From positions 214,056 to 278,055 of the forward strand of contig CAJTPB010000001.1 in the NCBI GenBank assembly GCA_910578065.1: 64,000 nt of DNA, in the 5' to 3' direction. The notes under the pieces were generated by a model. That model was not told the DNA's origin and ran no database searches. It saw only the letters and a list, made by a program, of their open reading frames with translations. A program made the position numbers and the translations under genes. The DNA is from an uncultured Christensenella sp. (lineage in GTDB: Bacteria > Bacillota > Clostridia > Christensenellales > Borkfalkiaceae). Positions 52,863-62,297 of the stretch are shown here, piece after piece. Numbering within the stretch: the stretch's first letter is position 1; each line of letters starts with the position of its first letter.

Positions 52863-54560
52863 TCAAATCTTCTCCTTAAAAACGATTACGCCGTTCAAAC
52901 CGAGCGTCTTGCCGTTATAATTTTGTTCGTAAAGCATTTTGCCCGCGCCCGCAAACGAACGCGCCGTTTCCATGTTGAATACTGCCGTGATCCGCTCGCT
53001 TGTGCGCTCGCGCACGATCTTCAGCACGCCGTTTTCCGCTTTGATTTTTGTGTTTCCCGTCTGCGCGCACAATTCTTTTTTCAACGCGAGAATTTGTTTG
53101 TACCGCGCAAAATATGCCTTGTCTTGGCTTACAAAAGTCCAATCGAAGGTGCGGCGGCAATCGGGATCGCCGCCGCCGTCGAGCGGCAGTTCGGTGCCGT
53201 AAAAAATGCACGGCATTCCGGGAAACAGCACGAGCGCGCACAGCGCCGTAAGCAGCCGTTCTTTCTCTCCGCCGCAAAAACGCAGAAATCGCGGCGTGTC
53301 GTGATTGTCTAAAAAGTTGAGCATCATGGCGTTGACTTGTTCGAAGTTTTGCATGAGCACGCGATTGAGCCTGTTTGCCGCCTCTTTCGCCGTGATTTTG
53401 CCGCAAGCAAAATAATCGATAAACGTCTTTTGCACGCGATAATTCATCACGCCGTCGAACTCGTTGCCGCGCAAGTAGTGCGTGTTCTCGTGCCACACTT
53501 CGCCGAGTATCAGCGCGTCCGGCTTAACCGTTTTCACCGCTTCGCGCAGTTCCCGCCACATGGTGTGCGATACCTCGTCGGCAACGTCTAAGCGCAAGCC
53601 GTCGAAGCCCGTTTGCAGATACGCCGCGGCAATGCCGATCAAATACTGCCGCACGTGCGCGTTGTTCGTATTCCACTTGGGCATATACTTACAGTCGGCA
53701 AAGTGTGCGTAGTTACCGCGCTCTATATCGGGAAAATCGCCTTCGATCAAAAACCAATCGTAATATTCCGACGCCCGCCCTTTTTCGATCGCGTCGGCAA
53801 AATATTTGTGCGTGCAGTCGCAATGATTAAACACCGTATCGAGTATCACTCGCATTCCGCGTGCGTGCGCTGCTTCCAACAAACCGCACAGATCGTCGTT
53901 CGAGCCGAACTGCGGATCGACAACGGTATAACTCGAAATATTATACTTATGATTGCTGTTCGCCGTAAACACGGGCGTTAAATACAGGGCGTTGATCCCT
54001 GTTTCCGCAAGATAGCCGAGCTTTTGCGTGATACCCTGCAAATCCCCGCCGCAGTACGATTTCGCGGTCGGGATCTTCTCCCACTTTTGCGTGACGTACC
54101 CGTCGTTTTTGGTAAAATTCCCGCGGCAAAAACGGTCGATGAATATTTGATAGAACACCGCGCTCTCCGTCCACGGGATACGTTTTACCGCGTCGGACGA
54201 GTTGAGGAACGGGAATTGGAAAAAGTCGTAATAGGCAAGCGCAAAATCGTAACTTTCCGTAAGCCCCGATTCCGAATAGTAATAGGTCTTTCCCTGTTCG
54301 TTTATCTTGAATATATAAGCAAACCGCAGGTCTGCAAGCGTTACGTCTACACCGTAATAAGCGAACACACCGTCGCTTGCGCAAAGCTTCATCGCCGCCG
54401 TATTTCTGCGCTTGGTAAAATCGTACTTATTGTTATACAAAAGTTCTACCGCTTGCAACCGCTCGTTTTCCGCCACCCGCAGAACAATGCGGAGCGTGCG
54501 CGCATCGAGCGCGTAGGCGAACTCGCTTTCGGGACGGTGGTAAATTGCGTATTCGTTCAT
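52863..54560 (-). CDS. Cytoplasmic GH13 alpha-glycosidase (neopullulanase/cyclomaltodextrinase type)
   Basis: This 565-residue enzyme has no signal peptide. A beta-sandwich domain (about 1-115) precedes the catalytic barrel. The four GH13 motifs are visible: DTVFNHCD, GLRLDVADE with the nucleophile Asp, ILGEVWHE with the acid/base Glu, and FLDNHDTPR. The combination of an N-terminal domain and this motif set fits neopullulanase or maltogenic amylase. I take the ATG at 54560, where AGGAG lies just upstream. It should cut imported maltodextrins beside the phosphorylase. Confidence 0.92.
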   Translation of the reverse strand: MNEYAIYHRPESEFAYALDARTLRIVLRVAENERLQAVELLYNNKYDFTKRRNTAAMKLCASDGVFAYYGVDVTLADLRFAYIFKINEQGKTYYYSESGLTESYDFALAYYDFFQFPFLNSSDAVKRIPWTESAVFYQIFIDRFCRGNFTKNDGYVTQKWEKIPTAKSYCGGDLQGITQKLGYLAETGINALYLTPVFTANSNHKYNISSYTVVDPQFGSNDDLCGLLEAAHARGMRVILDTVFNHCDCTHKYFADAIEKGRASEYYDWFLIEGDFPDIERGNYAHFADCKYMPKWNTNNAHVRQYLIGIAAAYLQTGFDGLRLDVADEVSHTMWRELREAVKTVKPDALILGEVWHENTHYLRGNEFDGVMNYRVQKTFIDYFACGKITAKEAANRLNRVLMQNFEQVNAMMLNFLDNHDTPRFLRFCGGEKERLLTALCALVLFPGMPCIFYGTELPLDGGGDPDCRRTFDWTFVSQDKAYFARYKQILALKKELCAQTGNTKIKAENGVLKIVRERTSERITAVFNMETARSFAGAGKMLYEQNYNGKTLGLNGVIVFKEKI

Positions 54561-54600
54561 ATTCTCCTCGGGTGGGCGAACGCGTGAAACGCGATAAGCG

Positions 54601-55851
54601 TTAATCTTGTTGTAAGCTCGCAACAAACGTATTGAGCGCGGCTTGCAAACTTGCATCGTCGCCTTTGAGCGAGCCGTTGTATAACGACGTTCCGAGCGAT
54701 TTAGCAGGTTCCCAATAGCGCGAGATTTCGGGAATAACGGGTACGGGAACGGAATTGTCGAGTTGCGCGCGTATTACTTGAAAGAACTCGTTTTCCGTCA
54801 CGCTCTCGCTTTTTTGCGCATTCAAGTTCGTGGGATAATATCCTCTGTCGCTCGCAAAACGGAGTTGGCATTTTTCGCTCGTTACATATGCCGCAAGACG
54901 CGATGCCGTTCCCTTATACTTAGAACGGTTGTTTACCGCGTACAACTTGCTGTTTGAAAAAGATACAAGCTGCTTTTCATCGCCGTCTACCGTAATGCTC
55001 GGAAGCGTCGTATAACCTATGTGCTGTGCGTTTTGGAACGTATCCTGCATTTCCCATCCGCCCGAAACACAAGCGCCTTGGCGATGGTTGAGAACGGCGG
55101 TCGCAAGATTGCTTACGTCGCCCGATTTAAATTTTTTGCCGCTCATACGGAAGTTCTTTGCCGCGTACTGCATAAACTTTAAACCTTCCGCATTGTTCCA
55201 ATTACAAGCCGTAACGTCGTCTCCGTTTTCGCCGTAAAGCGTGCACCCCATAGCGAAGAATCCCATATTCAAATAAAATCCGTCTTCGATACGGAACCCG
55301 AACGCCGCCGCTTTTTCGTCCCTATCCGGAATATTCGGCATATCGAACGCAAGCATGGCATCCACGCTCTTTACGGTATCCGAATCGGTAAATATCGTTT
55401 TATCGTAATACAGTATGTAGGTATCCATGGTAAGCGGAAAACCGTACACTTTTCCGTCATACGTCGCCTGCTGCACCGTAGCGGGCGCGTTCAGCGTTTT
55501 GATGTCCGTTGCAAACGCGGCGGAAGTGCCGTCGCGAATTTCGGAAAGCAAGCCCTGCTTTGCCATAATGCCCACCTGATCGTGCGGGATCATGATGACG
55601 TCCGCCGCCGCTTCGGGATCCTTCGCCACAACGCTTTGCGCGTTCCACACGCTCTGCACCACCACTTGGATATTTTCTTCTATATCGGGATTTGCCGACT
55701 TAAACTCGTTCACGAGCGTTTCCATAAGAGTCTTTTCTTCCTCCGCCGCCCATATTACGACGGTATCTTTACTTTCTCCGCAAGCAGTTACACCGAGTAC
55801 GGCACTGCATGTGAGCAGAAAGCAAGCAATCAAAGATGCAAACTTTTTCAT
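54601..55851 (-). CDS. Maltodextrin-binding lipoprotein, MalE type
   Basis: This 416-residue extracellular binding protein has a signal peptide and the lipobox LGVTAC. It shows DTVVIWAAEEEKTLMETLVNEF, DVIMIPHDQVGIMAKQGLL and YGFPLTMDTYILYYDK, typical of maltose/maltodextrin-binding proteins. AAGAGG stands 8 bases before the ATG at 55851; the frame's earlier ATG adds 19 unlikely residues. It hands sugar to the permease pair encoded downstream. Confidence 0.93.
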   Translation of the reverse strand: MKKFASLIACFLLTCSAVLGVTACGESKDTVVIWAAEEEKTLMETLVNEFKSANPDIEENIQVVVQSVWNAQSVVAKDPEAAADVIMIPHDQVGIMAKQGLLSEIRDGTSAAFATDIKTLNAPATVQQATYDGKVYGFPLTMDTYILYYDKTIFTDSDTVKSVDAMLAFDMPNIPDRDEKAAAFGFRIEDGFYLNMGFFAMGCTLYGENGDDVTACNWNNAEGLKFMQYAAKNFRMSGKKFKSGDVSNLATAVLNHRQGACVSGGWEMQDTFQNAQHIGYTTLPSITVDGDEKQLVSFSNSKLYAVNNRSKYKGTASRLAAYVTSEKCQLRFASDRGYYPTNLNAQKSESVTENEFFQVIRAQLDNSVPVPVIPEISRYWEPAKSLGTSLYNGSLKGDDASLQAALNTFVASLQQD

Positions 55852-55908
55852 AAATATACCTCTTAAAATGTTAATTGATTTTTTTATACAGCCTATTGAT
55901 TTTACCAA

Positions 55909-56706
55909 TCACCTTACCCGAACGGTATGACAAACGCCCTGCACTCTTTCGGTAGCCTTGTAAAAACAATCTACAAGCGCGTTAACCTTTGCTTCCGTAT
56001 TGGCGGGGATCAAGAGAATATGATCGTTATACTCGCGGCACAACATATAAAGCGATTCGTTTACGGTAACGATGTTGCATTCCGTTAAACCGCGAACTTG
56101 ATTGTCGCCGATATAGATCACTTCGCACGGAAGTTTGCTTAATTCGTCTTTCACGGCTTGATTGTACATATCCACGAGCACCAATGTAAAATTATTTTTG
56201 CCGAACTTTTTCTCGCCGCACTCGACCACATAGGCGAAGTCTTGAACGATTTGAAAGAACAGCTCGTCGTGTATGATTCCGTCTACCGATAAAAGCGGCA
56301 CAAAGTTTTCGCGTGCGAGTTTTAAAAACCTGTCTTCTTCCACGCCCATACAAATTATGGCGTCCGCCGTATCGATTCTGGTATTCTCTAAATAGGTGCG
56401 TATAATCAAGTTGTAGCCCAGACTTTCAAACGCGTTGCCAAACAGTCTCAAAAAATCGTAGCTTTCGGCTTTTTGTAAAACCGACTCGTATTTTTCGGAT
56501 AAAATAATTACGTTGTTGCTTTTGCTCAACGCAAAAGATTGCGCTATGCGAGAAGGCTGAAAATTATATAGATTGACGATTTGCAAAACTTTTCGCTTCG
56601 TTTCCGAAGTATACCTTTCCGCATTTTTACCGTTTATGATATAAGAAACGGTCGCAACCGATACGCCGGCGATCCGCGCAATGTCTTTAATTGTTAATTT
56701 TTCCAT
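55909..56706 (-). CDS. LacI-family repressor of the maltodextrin locus
   Basis: This 265-residue regulator has a helix-turn-helix at about 4-24 (TIKDIARIAGVSVATVSYIIN) and the hinge FQPSRIAQSFALSK. A sensor domain follows that is shorter than usual (LacI members have about 330 residues), and the last third of the sensor appears reduced. It sits within the maltodextrin gene cluster and may bind the two palindromes at 60174 and 62030. It is a relative of MalR-type repressors, though not certainly responsive to maltose. Confidence 0.85.
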   Translation of the reverse strand: MEKLTIKDIARIAGVSVATVSYIINGKNAERYTSETKRKVLQIVNLYNFQPSRIAQSFALSKSNNVIILSEKYESVLQKAESYDFLRLFGNAFESLGYNLIIRTYLENTRIDTADAIICMGVEEDRFLKLARENFVPLLSVDGIIHDELFFQIVQDFAYVVECGEKKFGKNNFTLVLVDMYNQAVKDELSKLPCEVIYIGDNQVRGLTECNIVTVNESLYMLCREYNDHILLIPANTEAKVNALVDCFYKATERVQGVCHTVRVR

Positions 56707-56732
56707 TTCGACCCGTTTTTGCCGCCGTATCC

Positions 56733-56766
56733 GTTAAGACTTTCTCCGAACGGAAAAAGTCTTAAC
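56733..56766 (-). promoter_or_regulatory. Hairpin between the secreted protein and LacI genes
   Basis: GTTAAGACTTT pairs perfectly with AAAGTCTTAAC over 11 bp, with a 12-base loop. No T-run follows, so it may protect or attenuate the transcript and not terminate it. Confidence 0.45.
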
Positions 56767-56777
56767 GCTTCGCGCGG

Positions 56778-57677
56778 TTAGTTTTTCGGCTCCATATATA
56801 CCAGCATTTCCGCACCGTTCGACTTGAATTTGATGTAGATTCTGAATTGCTGCGTTTTCTGCGTTGCCCTGTAAACGAGCGTACGAGAGTCGCTTGCGTT
56901 GATTTTCAGATACGTTCCCGTATTATTTGCCGTAGTGGTGCTGTTTTCGAACGTTATGCGGTTTCCCGCAACGTCGAGCGGAGCCGACTGCGTTTGATCG
57001 GAACCGCCCAACCCCGTCGCATAAACGGTAATAACGTCGCCGGGGTTAAGTTCGAACCAATCGTTATACAGCTGAACGGGTTTGTAATATCCCAGCGTAT
57101 CGGCGTTTATATCGTCGGTACCGCTGATTCGCAAAGTTATAATTTCCTCTTTCCCCGTTGCGGCGCGTTTTATCGACATATAGTTAGAGGGAACGGCAAC
57201 CGTACTCTCGTCGGGAATCACGGGGTCCTTGCGCTGAGACAGCTCTGCGCGCCAATCGGCGTAAAGATAGAGCGTGTCGGAAAGTTCCGGCATTTTATCG
57301 AAGTACGTCACCGTTGCATCTACAATCGACCACCAGCCGTTAAACTGATAAGGCACGCCGTTTTTATCTTTCCTGCTGCTTGTAGGCACGGGAAGGGCAT
57401 CCCCCGCCGAAAGATTGCACAAATACACGTTATCCGTCAAAATTTCAGCGCATTCTTCCGCCGTAAGTTTGGCGGCGCCTGCGGGAACGGCGTTTTCGAC
57501 TTTCGCGCCTTCCGACATATATGTGCCGGGGACTAAGTACAATTTGTTTTGTTTCGTTGCAACCGATTTCGACTGCGCCTCGCGCGACGGTTCCGCCGTC
57601 GCTTTCAGCGAAACCGCCGCAGCCGAACTGCCTAGCAAAAATATGCTTATAAGAACCAAAGACAATATCTTTTTCAT
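56778..57677 (-). CDS. Hypothetical secreted protein
   Basis: This 299-residue protein has a signal peptide (about 1-28, ending near TAEPSR) and no lipobox. The middle contains PYQFNGWWSIVDATVTYFDKMP, which resembles a repeat of cell-surface InlB-like B domains. The C-terminal part (about 165-299) is strand-rich (FELNPGDVITVYATGLGG). I recognise no catalytic domain. It follows the GH13 lipoprotein gene by 14 bases on the same strand, so it should be co-expressed, possibly as a starch-binding or surface accessory protein. Confidence 0.6.
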   Translation of the reverse strand: MKKILSLVLISIFLLGSSAAAVSLKATAEPSREAQSKSVATKQNKLYLVPGTYMSEGAKVENAVPAGAAKLTAEECAEILTDNVYLCNLSAGDALPVPTSSRKDKNGVPYQFNGWWSIVDATVTYFDKMPELSDTLYLYADWRAELSQRKDPVIPDESTVAVPSNYMSIKRAATGKEEIITLRISGTDDINADTLGYYKPVQLYNDWFELNPGDVITVYATGLGGSDQTQSAPLDVAGNRITFENSTTTANNTGTYLKINASDSRTLVYRATQKTQQFRIYIKFKSNGAEMLVYMEPKN

Positions 57678-57691
57678 TTCAGTCCGCCCCC

Positions 57692-60157
57692 TTATTTAAC
57701 CTTGTAAATTTGAATCGACATAGCCGGCACCTTTACGTCCGTTACGCCGCTTCCGTAAAGAAGTTTCGCACCGGTCGGAAGCGGGTAGTTTGCGGGTTGT
57801 TCCGTAGCGCAAGCGTTCACGTACACAAGAATTTCGCTTGTGGCATCTTTGACCGAATAGCAAACGACGTTGCTTTTTGTGGTGTGCGAAACAACTTTAC
57901 CTCTTGCAAGAGCGGAATTTTCTTTGCGGATTTTTATAAGCGCCTTGTAAAGATTATATATCGAATTTCTGTCGGCAGCCTGCTCGTTCACTCCGTCGAG
58001 CTGAGCGTTAAGAGCATCCCACGTCATCGTGTAGTCGTTAAAGCCGATCAGATATTTACAGTTTTCGTTGCTTGCGTCAAACTCTTTCGACCACTTCATG
58101 GGCTGGCGATACCACCTATCTTCATGCCCCGCGCTGTCGCCTTCGGGATTCGCCCTTTTCGAGCCGAACATTCCAAGCTCGTCGCCGTTATATATCCAAG
58201 TGATACCCGGAACGGTCAACGACAGTCCTGCCCAAAGTTTTGCAAGTCCTTCGGATAAATTCCACGCCGCATCTCCGCGCACGGTTGCAAGAGGAACGCC
58301 TTCGCCCGAATTTGTTGCGTTCAATCTGTCGCGTGCGCGCTGAATATCGTGGTTAGACGTAAACACGCCGTCGATATAATCTTTACGGTACTGCGAGAAA
58401 TTGAACTGTGCGGCGTCGTACTGGTTCAAAATTTTCGCCGCGCAATCCTGTTCGCCGCTTGCGATCTTATTCAAAGTCGTAGTCGTATCGTAATACCAAT
58501 TAAAATTAAACTGCGAATCCAATCCGCCGTACATTCCCGCAAGATAAGCGGGATCGCCGTTAAAGTTTTCGCCCAGCAATATCGCGTTGGGGTAGGTTGC
58601 TTTGAGTTTTGCGTTAAACTCCATAAAGAAGTGCGCGTTTTTATTCATGTCGAACGAATAATCGGCGTCGTTTTCTTCGTCGCTGTCTTTTACGATCCAA
58701 TCGGAATGATTGGGATTTTCGTTCGCCATATAGATGTGCTTAACGGCGTCAAGACGGAAACCGTCAAGACCGAAGCTCATCCAGTACAAAGCGACTTCCA
58801 ATATCGCGTCGCGCGTTGCCTGATTGTCGTAGTTTAATTCGGGCATAGAAGAACCGAAGCTGGAAAAGTAATAATACCCGTTAGGATCCTTAAACCACTG
58901 CTTCTTTGCTCTGCGCCCCTCTTGGGTGTTTTCGTTAATGCTTTTTATATATTCTTCGTTCTGCCAAGTGTAGAAGTTGCGGTAATCGATTTCTTTCTTG
59001 CTGCCGTCGGGAAGCGTTACCGTTTCTTTTACGAGATTCTGCGACTTTGTAAACCACGGGTTGGAAAGCGACGTATGATTCAAAACGAAATCCATCATAA
59101 CTTTCATGCCCCTTTGGTGCGCCTTGTAAAGCAGTTCTCTGTAATCGTTAAGCGTTCCGAATCGAGGATCCACCGTAAAGTAATCCATAATATCGTAGCC
59201 GTGATAGGAATTAGAGTGCTGGAAAGGCGTAAGCCAAAGCGTATCCACGCCGAGGTCCGAAAGATAGTCGAGTTTGTTTATAATTCCTCTCAAATCGCCC
59301 ATTCCGTCGCCGTTGCTATCCGCAAACGAAGCAATGAAAATCTGATACCCGACGCTGTTTTCATCCCATCCTTCCGCCACGGCCTGCTGCGCGTATACGT
59401 TGTTGTTGCCCTTATTCGATATTACGTCATACTTGGTGACTGCCGACCCTAAGGGGATTCCCGCATAAGGATCGTTTACGTCCGCATCCGAAAAGCGGTC
59501 GTTGCCGTCTTGCACTTCGCCCTGACGGACAAACCAATGATAATCTCCCTTTTCGCGTTTTGCCTCCGTTAATTCCAAATACACGTCGCCGCCGTCGTTT
59601 ACCCAAAATCCGGTGCCGTTCACGCGGCTGTCTTGCGAGAATATCTGAATGCCTACCCAGGTCGCTTTACCGTATCCTATTGTAAGCCCCTTATTTTCGC
59701 AGGAAACACTGTCCCAGCCGCCGTCGTTATACGCTGCCGTAAGGTCAATATCGTAAACCGCGCCCGACTCGTCTATCTTCATCGGATAAAACGCCCTGCC
59801 CTCGCTGTTGGTAGGCACGTATTCCCACACCCATAACCCCCAATCGCCGTAAACGTCGGAAGATATCGGGTCGGAATAAGCGGGCGCCGCCGCACTGTTG
59901 GTTTTGCCGTGCTCCTTTTCAGAGTGAGCGCCTCTTAAATAATGAATGTATAAGTGGTTCTCTTCGCCCCAAGTAAGATTTTGCTCGTACTTCAATGCCG
60001 CTTCTGCGGAAACGGTATAATTGCCGCCCGGATTCCCCCCCGGATCGCCGCCGGGATTTTCGCCCGAATCCGGATTCCTGGGGGCGCATCCTGTGATAAC
60101 GTTGCCGAACAGCATTACAGCCGCCACGATACCGCAAAGCAAACTTCTCTTTCTCAT
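57692..60157 (-). CDS. Surface GH13 alpha-amylase lipoprotein
   Basis: This 821-residue extracellular enzyme cuts starch into maltodextrins. The signal peptide ends at a lipobox (VITGC, Cys24), followed by a Gly/Pro/Asn-rich linker. An N-terminal beta domain (about 48-235) precedes the barrel. GH13 motifs are DFVLNHTS, GFRLDAVKH with the nucleophile Asp, ILLGENFNG with the acid/base Glu, and FTSNHDIQR. A C-terminal beta domain ends in VKVPAMSIQIYKVK. GGAGG precedes the ATG at 60157. It produces the sugars taken up by the maltodextrin importer. Confidence 0.94.
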   Translation of the reverse strand: MRKRSLLCGIVAAVMLFGNVITGCAPRNPDSGENPGGDPGGNPGGNYTVSAEAALKYEQNLTWGEENHLYIHYLRGAHSEKEHGKTNSAAAPAYSDPISSDVYGDWGLWVWEYVPTNSEGRAFYPMKIDESGAVYDIDLTAAYNDGGWDSVSCENKGLTIGYGKATWVGIQIFSQDSRVNGTGFWVNDGGDVYLELTEAKREKGDYHWFVRQGEVQDGNDRFSDADVNDPYAGIPLGSAVTKYDVISNKGNNNVYAQQAVAEGWDENSVGYQIFIASFADSNGDGMGDLRGIINKLDYLSDLGVDTLWLTPFQHSNSYHGYDIMDYFTVDPRFGTLNDYRELLYKAHQRGMKVMMDFVLNHTSLSNPWFTKSQNLVKETVTLPDGSKKEIDYRNFYTWQNEEYIKSINENTQEGRRAKKQWFKDPNGYYYFSSFGSSMPELNYDNQATRDAILEVALYWMSFGLDGFRLDAVKHIYMANENPNHSDWIVKDSDEENDADYSFDMNKNAHFFMEFNAKLKATYPNAILLGENFNGDPAYLAGMYGGLDSQFNFNWYYDTTTTLNKIASGEQDCAAKILNQYDAAQFNFSQYRKDYIDGVFTSNHDIQRARDRLNATNSGEGVPLATVRGDAAWNLSEGLAKLWAGLSLTVPGITWIYNGDELGMFGSKRANPEGDSAGHEDRWYRQPMKWSKEFDASNENCKYLIGFNDYTMTWDALNAQLDGVNEQAADRNSIYNLYKALIKIRKENSALARGKVVSHTTKSNVVCYSVKDATSEILVYVNACATEQPANYPLPTGAKLLYGSGVTDVKVPAMSIQIYKVK

Positions 60158-60173
60158 AATTTCCTCCAAATTC

Positions 60174-60189
60174 GATTAACCGTTTAACC
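60174..60189 (-). promoter_or_regulatory. Second operator candidate of the maltodextrin locus
   Basis: Read on the minus strand, GGTTAAACGGTTAATC lies just upstream of the GH13 lipoprotein start. It is nearly identical to the site at 62030-62045. Confidence 0.55.
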
Positions 60190-60283
60190 TCAAAACGCTT
60201 ACGGACCTTTAAAGTCCGTTAAGCGTTGCCTCCGAAAGCCCTGCCTTACGGCAGAGCTTCGGTTGCGATATTAATTTCAATTT

Positions 60284-61927
60284 TTACGCTTCGGGGGCAT
60301 CGGGCGTAGGCTCGGGAATAGTCGTTCCACCCTCGTCGGCGGTAAACGTCACTGTCAGAGTTTTGTTTTCAGGGTCTGACAGATTAAGGGTAAATTTATA
60401 CGTTCCTTTACTTACCGTCTTATAGTTATTATTGTCTTGCACAATGCTCTCGGTGTTACCGGCAAGCGTAAACGCACTGTATCCGAACCAACCTGCTTGC
60501 TCTCCCTGCACGGTACCGTCTTCGTTTTCAAGAGAAGAACGGAATCCGAACGATACGCCCGCATCAAGACTTATAGTCAGCTCGTAAACACCCTCCTGTC
60601 CGGCAACAGCCTTTAACTCACGGGTATCGTCCCAAGGCGAATTCCAATCGGGGTCCATACTGCCGTTGATGAAGTAATGAAATACGGCGGGACCCGTTTC
60701 GGTCTTATCGGTTTTCTGGAACGTATAGCTTAAAATGTTGTATTCGCCGCCGTCGGGATTGAGCGTGAAAGTATACTCACCGGATAAGCCAACGCCGATA
60801 TTGGCGGAATTCGTCCAGGTCAGTTTGTATTCCGTATCGACGGTAGCGGTACCATTCTTGTCAATCAAATTGCGAGGTACCGCAGATTCGGCGAACTCGA
60901 TATTGTATTCCATTCCTACTGCCAAAACTTTGAATTCCGTACCTCTCGTCAACTCTACGGTCAGCGTAATCGTTCCGTCGGAATTGTTGGTAAACGCATA
61001 TTCGCCCGCAGCCTCTACAGTGTTGGCAACTGCCCAGTTGCTCATGCTGCCGAACAGATAATAAATGGTTTCCGTCTCGGGATCTTTGATTTCACTGTCG
61101 CAAACGCCCGAAATCACGGCTTTTTCCCCCCTCAAATCGAGAGTGATCGTATACATACCGTGTTTTTCAACCGCAATATCGCCTCCGCTGTTCTTGCTTA
61201 ACACGGCGTCGCCCTCTCTAATGTAACCGCCGTTAAACGCATTCTTAGGCCAATCTTTCGTCGTGTCGCCCACGAGAGCAACTTGAAACTTGCCGAACTT
61301 GCGCAATTCAAAACTGTTGGTTTTGTAAATGCCTTCCGTTTCGGTCGGCATGAAATATGCAAAGTTTCCGCCGAAGGCTCCCGCCGTAGTCCAACCCGAA
61401 TCCATTCCGCCGATTATGTAATAAGCGTTCGCAACGGTAACTGCGCAGGTCTCTTTGATTTCGGTACCTGTAATTGTGGCGGTTATTGTTGCCGTACCCG
61501 GTCTAAGAGCCTCTACTGCGCCCGTTTCCGCCCCCACCTGAACTACGGTCTCGTCGGAAGACGTCCAAGCGACGGTACCGGTGCCATTTAACGTAGCCGA
61601 AAGAGTATCCTCCGTCTTAGCAATACTAAGCGCAAGTTCGGTTTTGTTAAGCGTGATCTCCGTAGCCGCCGGCTTTACGTATTTGCAAACGTCGCATTCG
61701 TCATCGCCGCCCCAAACGTGAGCGGCAAAATCTTTGATATAGCCTTCGTCGCCTTCTTTGAGATCATCGCAAGTAGCGACATGCCAATGCCCGCTTGCGT
61801 CTTTCGACCAATCGGTCGAGAACGTGTGCGTGTGCGTGTCTTCATCGCCGCAAGCTGCGAGCAAACCGCAGCATGATGTCAATGCGGCAGCAAAAGCAAT
61901 CGTTGTGAATAGGTTCATTTTCTTCAT
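60284..61927 (-). CDS. Starch-binding-type lipoprotein
   Basis: This 547-residue surface protein has a lipobox (GLLAAC). A short Cys/His-rich region (HTHTFSTDWSKDASGHWH, then CDVCKY) is followed by an immunoglobulin-like Big2 domain (ITLNKTELALSIAKTEDT, about 90-165). After it come repeated starch-binding-like modules (YYIIGGMDSGWTT, YYLFGSMSNWAVA, HYFINGSMDPDWNS) similar to SusE/F or CBM26-type domains. It has no catalytic motif. It is the first gene of the amylase operon and probably holds starch for the neighbouring amylase. Confidence 0.8.
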   Translation of the reverse strand: MKKMNLFTTIAFAAALTSCCGLLAACGDEDTHTHTFSTDWSKDASGHWHVATCDDLKEGDEGYIKDFAAHVWGGDDECDVCKYVKPAATEITLNKTELALSIAKTEDTLSATLNGTGTVAWTSSDETVVQVGAETGAVEALRPGTATITATITGTEIKETCAVTVANAYYIIGGMDSGWTTAGAFGGNFAYFMPTETEGIYKTNSFELRKFGKFQVALVGDTTKDWPKNAFNGGYIREGDAVLSKNSGGDIAVEKHGMYTITLDLRGEKAVISGVCDSEIKDPETETIYYLFGSMSNWAVANTVEAAGEYAFTNNSDGTITLTVELTRGTEFKVLAVGMEYNIEFAESAVPRNLIDKNGTATVDTEYKLTWTNSANIGVGLSGEYTFTLNPDGGEYNILSYTFQKTDKTETGPAVFHYFINGSMDPDWNSPWDDTRELKAVAGQEGVYELTISLDAGVSFGFRSSLENEDGTVQGEQAGWFGYSAFTLAGNTESIVQDNNNYKTVSKGTYKFTLNLSDPENKTLTVTFTADEGGTTIPEPTPDAPEA

Positions 61928-62029
61928 TCTGTTTTCCCTTCCTTAAAATTTTTTATGTTAAAAGAAAAAATTAAATATGTAATCCTTTCTTAAACACCGA
62001 TTTTCAGCGCGATATATACGCAAGCGGCC

Positions 62030-62045
62030 GGTTAACTGTTTAACC
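62030..62045 (-). promoter_or_regulatory. Operator candidate of the maltodextrin locus
   Basis: GGTTAA-N4-TTAACC is a perfect 6-bp palindrome within the leader of the starch-binding lipoprotein gene, matching the site at 60174 at most positions. Confidence 0.6.
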
Positions 62046-62157
62046 TTAAATATAGAAAGCAAATTGCCGCCCGCATCGTTTCCAAAAATCATACGATTTG
62101 GTGAGCGTGTTTTTTGCGTAAAAGTACCCTATTTCGACAGTTTTTTAAGATACGAGC

Positions 62158-62186
62158 ATTATAACACAGGGTAAATCGGTTGTCAA
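62158..62186 (-). promoter_or_regulatory. Perfect sigma-A promoter of the maltodextrin operon
   Basis: On the minus strand TTGACA (62181-62186) and TATAAT (62158-62163) are 17 bases apart. The leader to the ATG at 61927 is about 220 bases. A perfect 14-bp palindrome (62191-62204) lies next to the -35 box. Confidence 0.85.
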
Positions 62187-62229
62187 TACCCTTTTTGCAA
62201 AAAGTATAGATTTTGGTGATTTTTTTTGT

Positions 62230-62257
62230 TTGCGACCGTTTTTTGTCCCTATATAAT
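62230..62257 (+). promoter_or_regulatory. Promoter of the small serine recombinase gene
   Basis: TTGCGA (62230-62235) and TATAAT (62252-62257) are 16 bases apart, upstream of the recombinase ATG at 62298. Confidence 0.7.
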
Positions 62258-62297
62258 TGATAGTATTCGAGAAACACCAATGAAAAGGAGACATACT

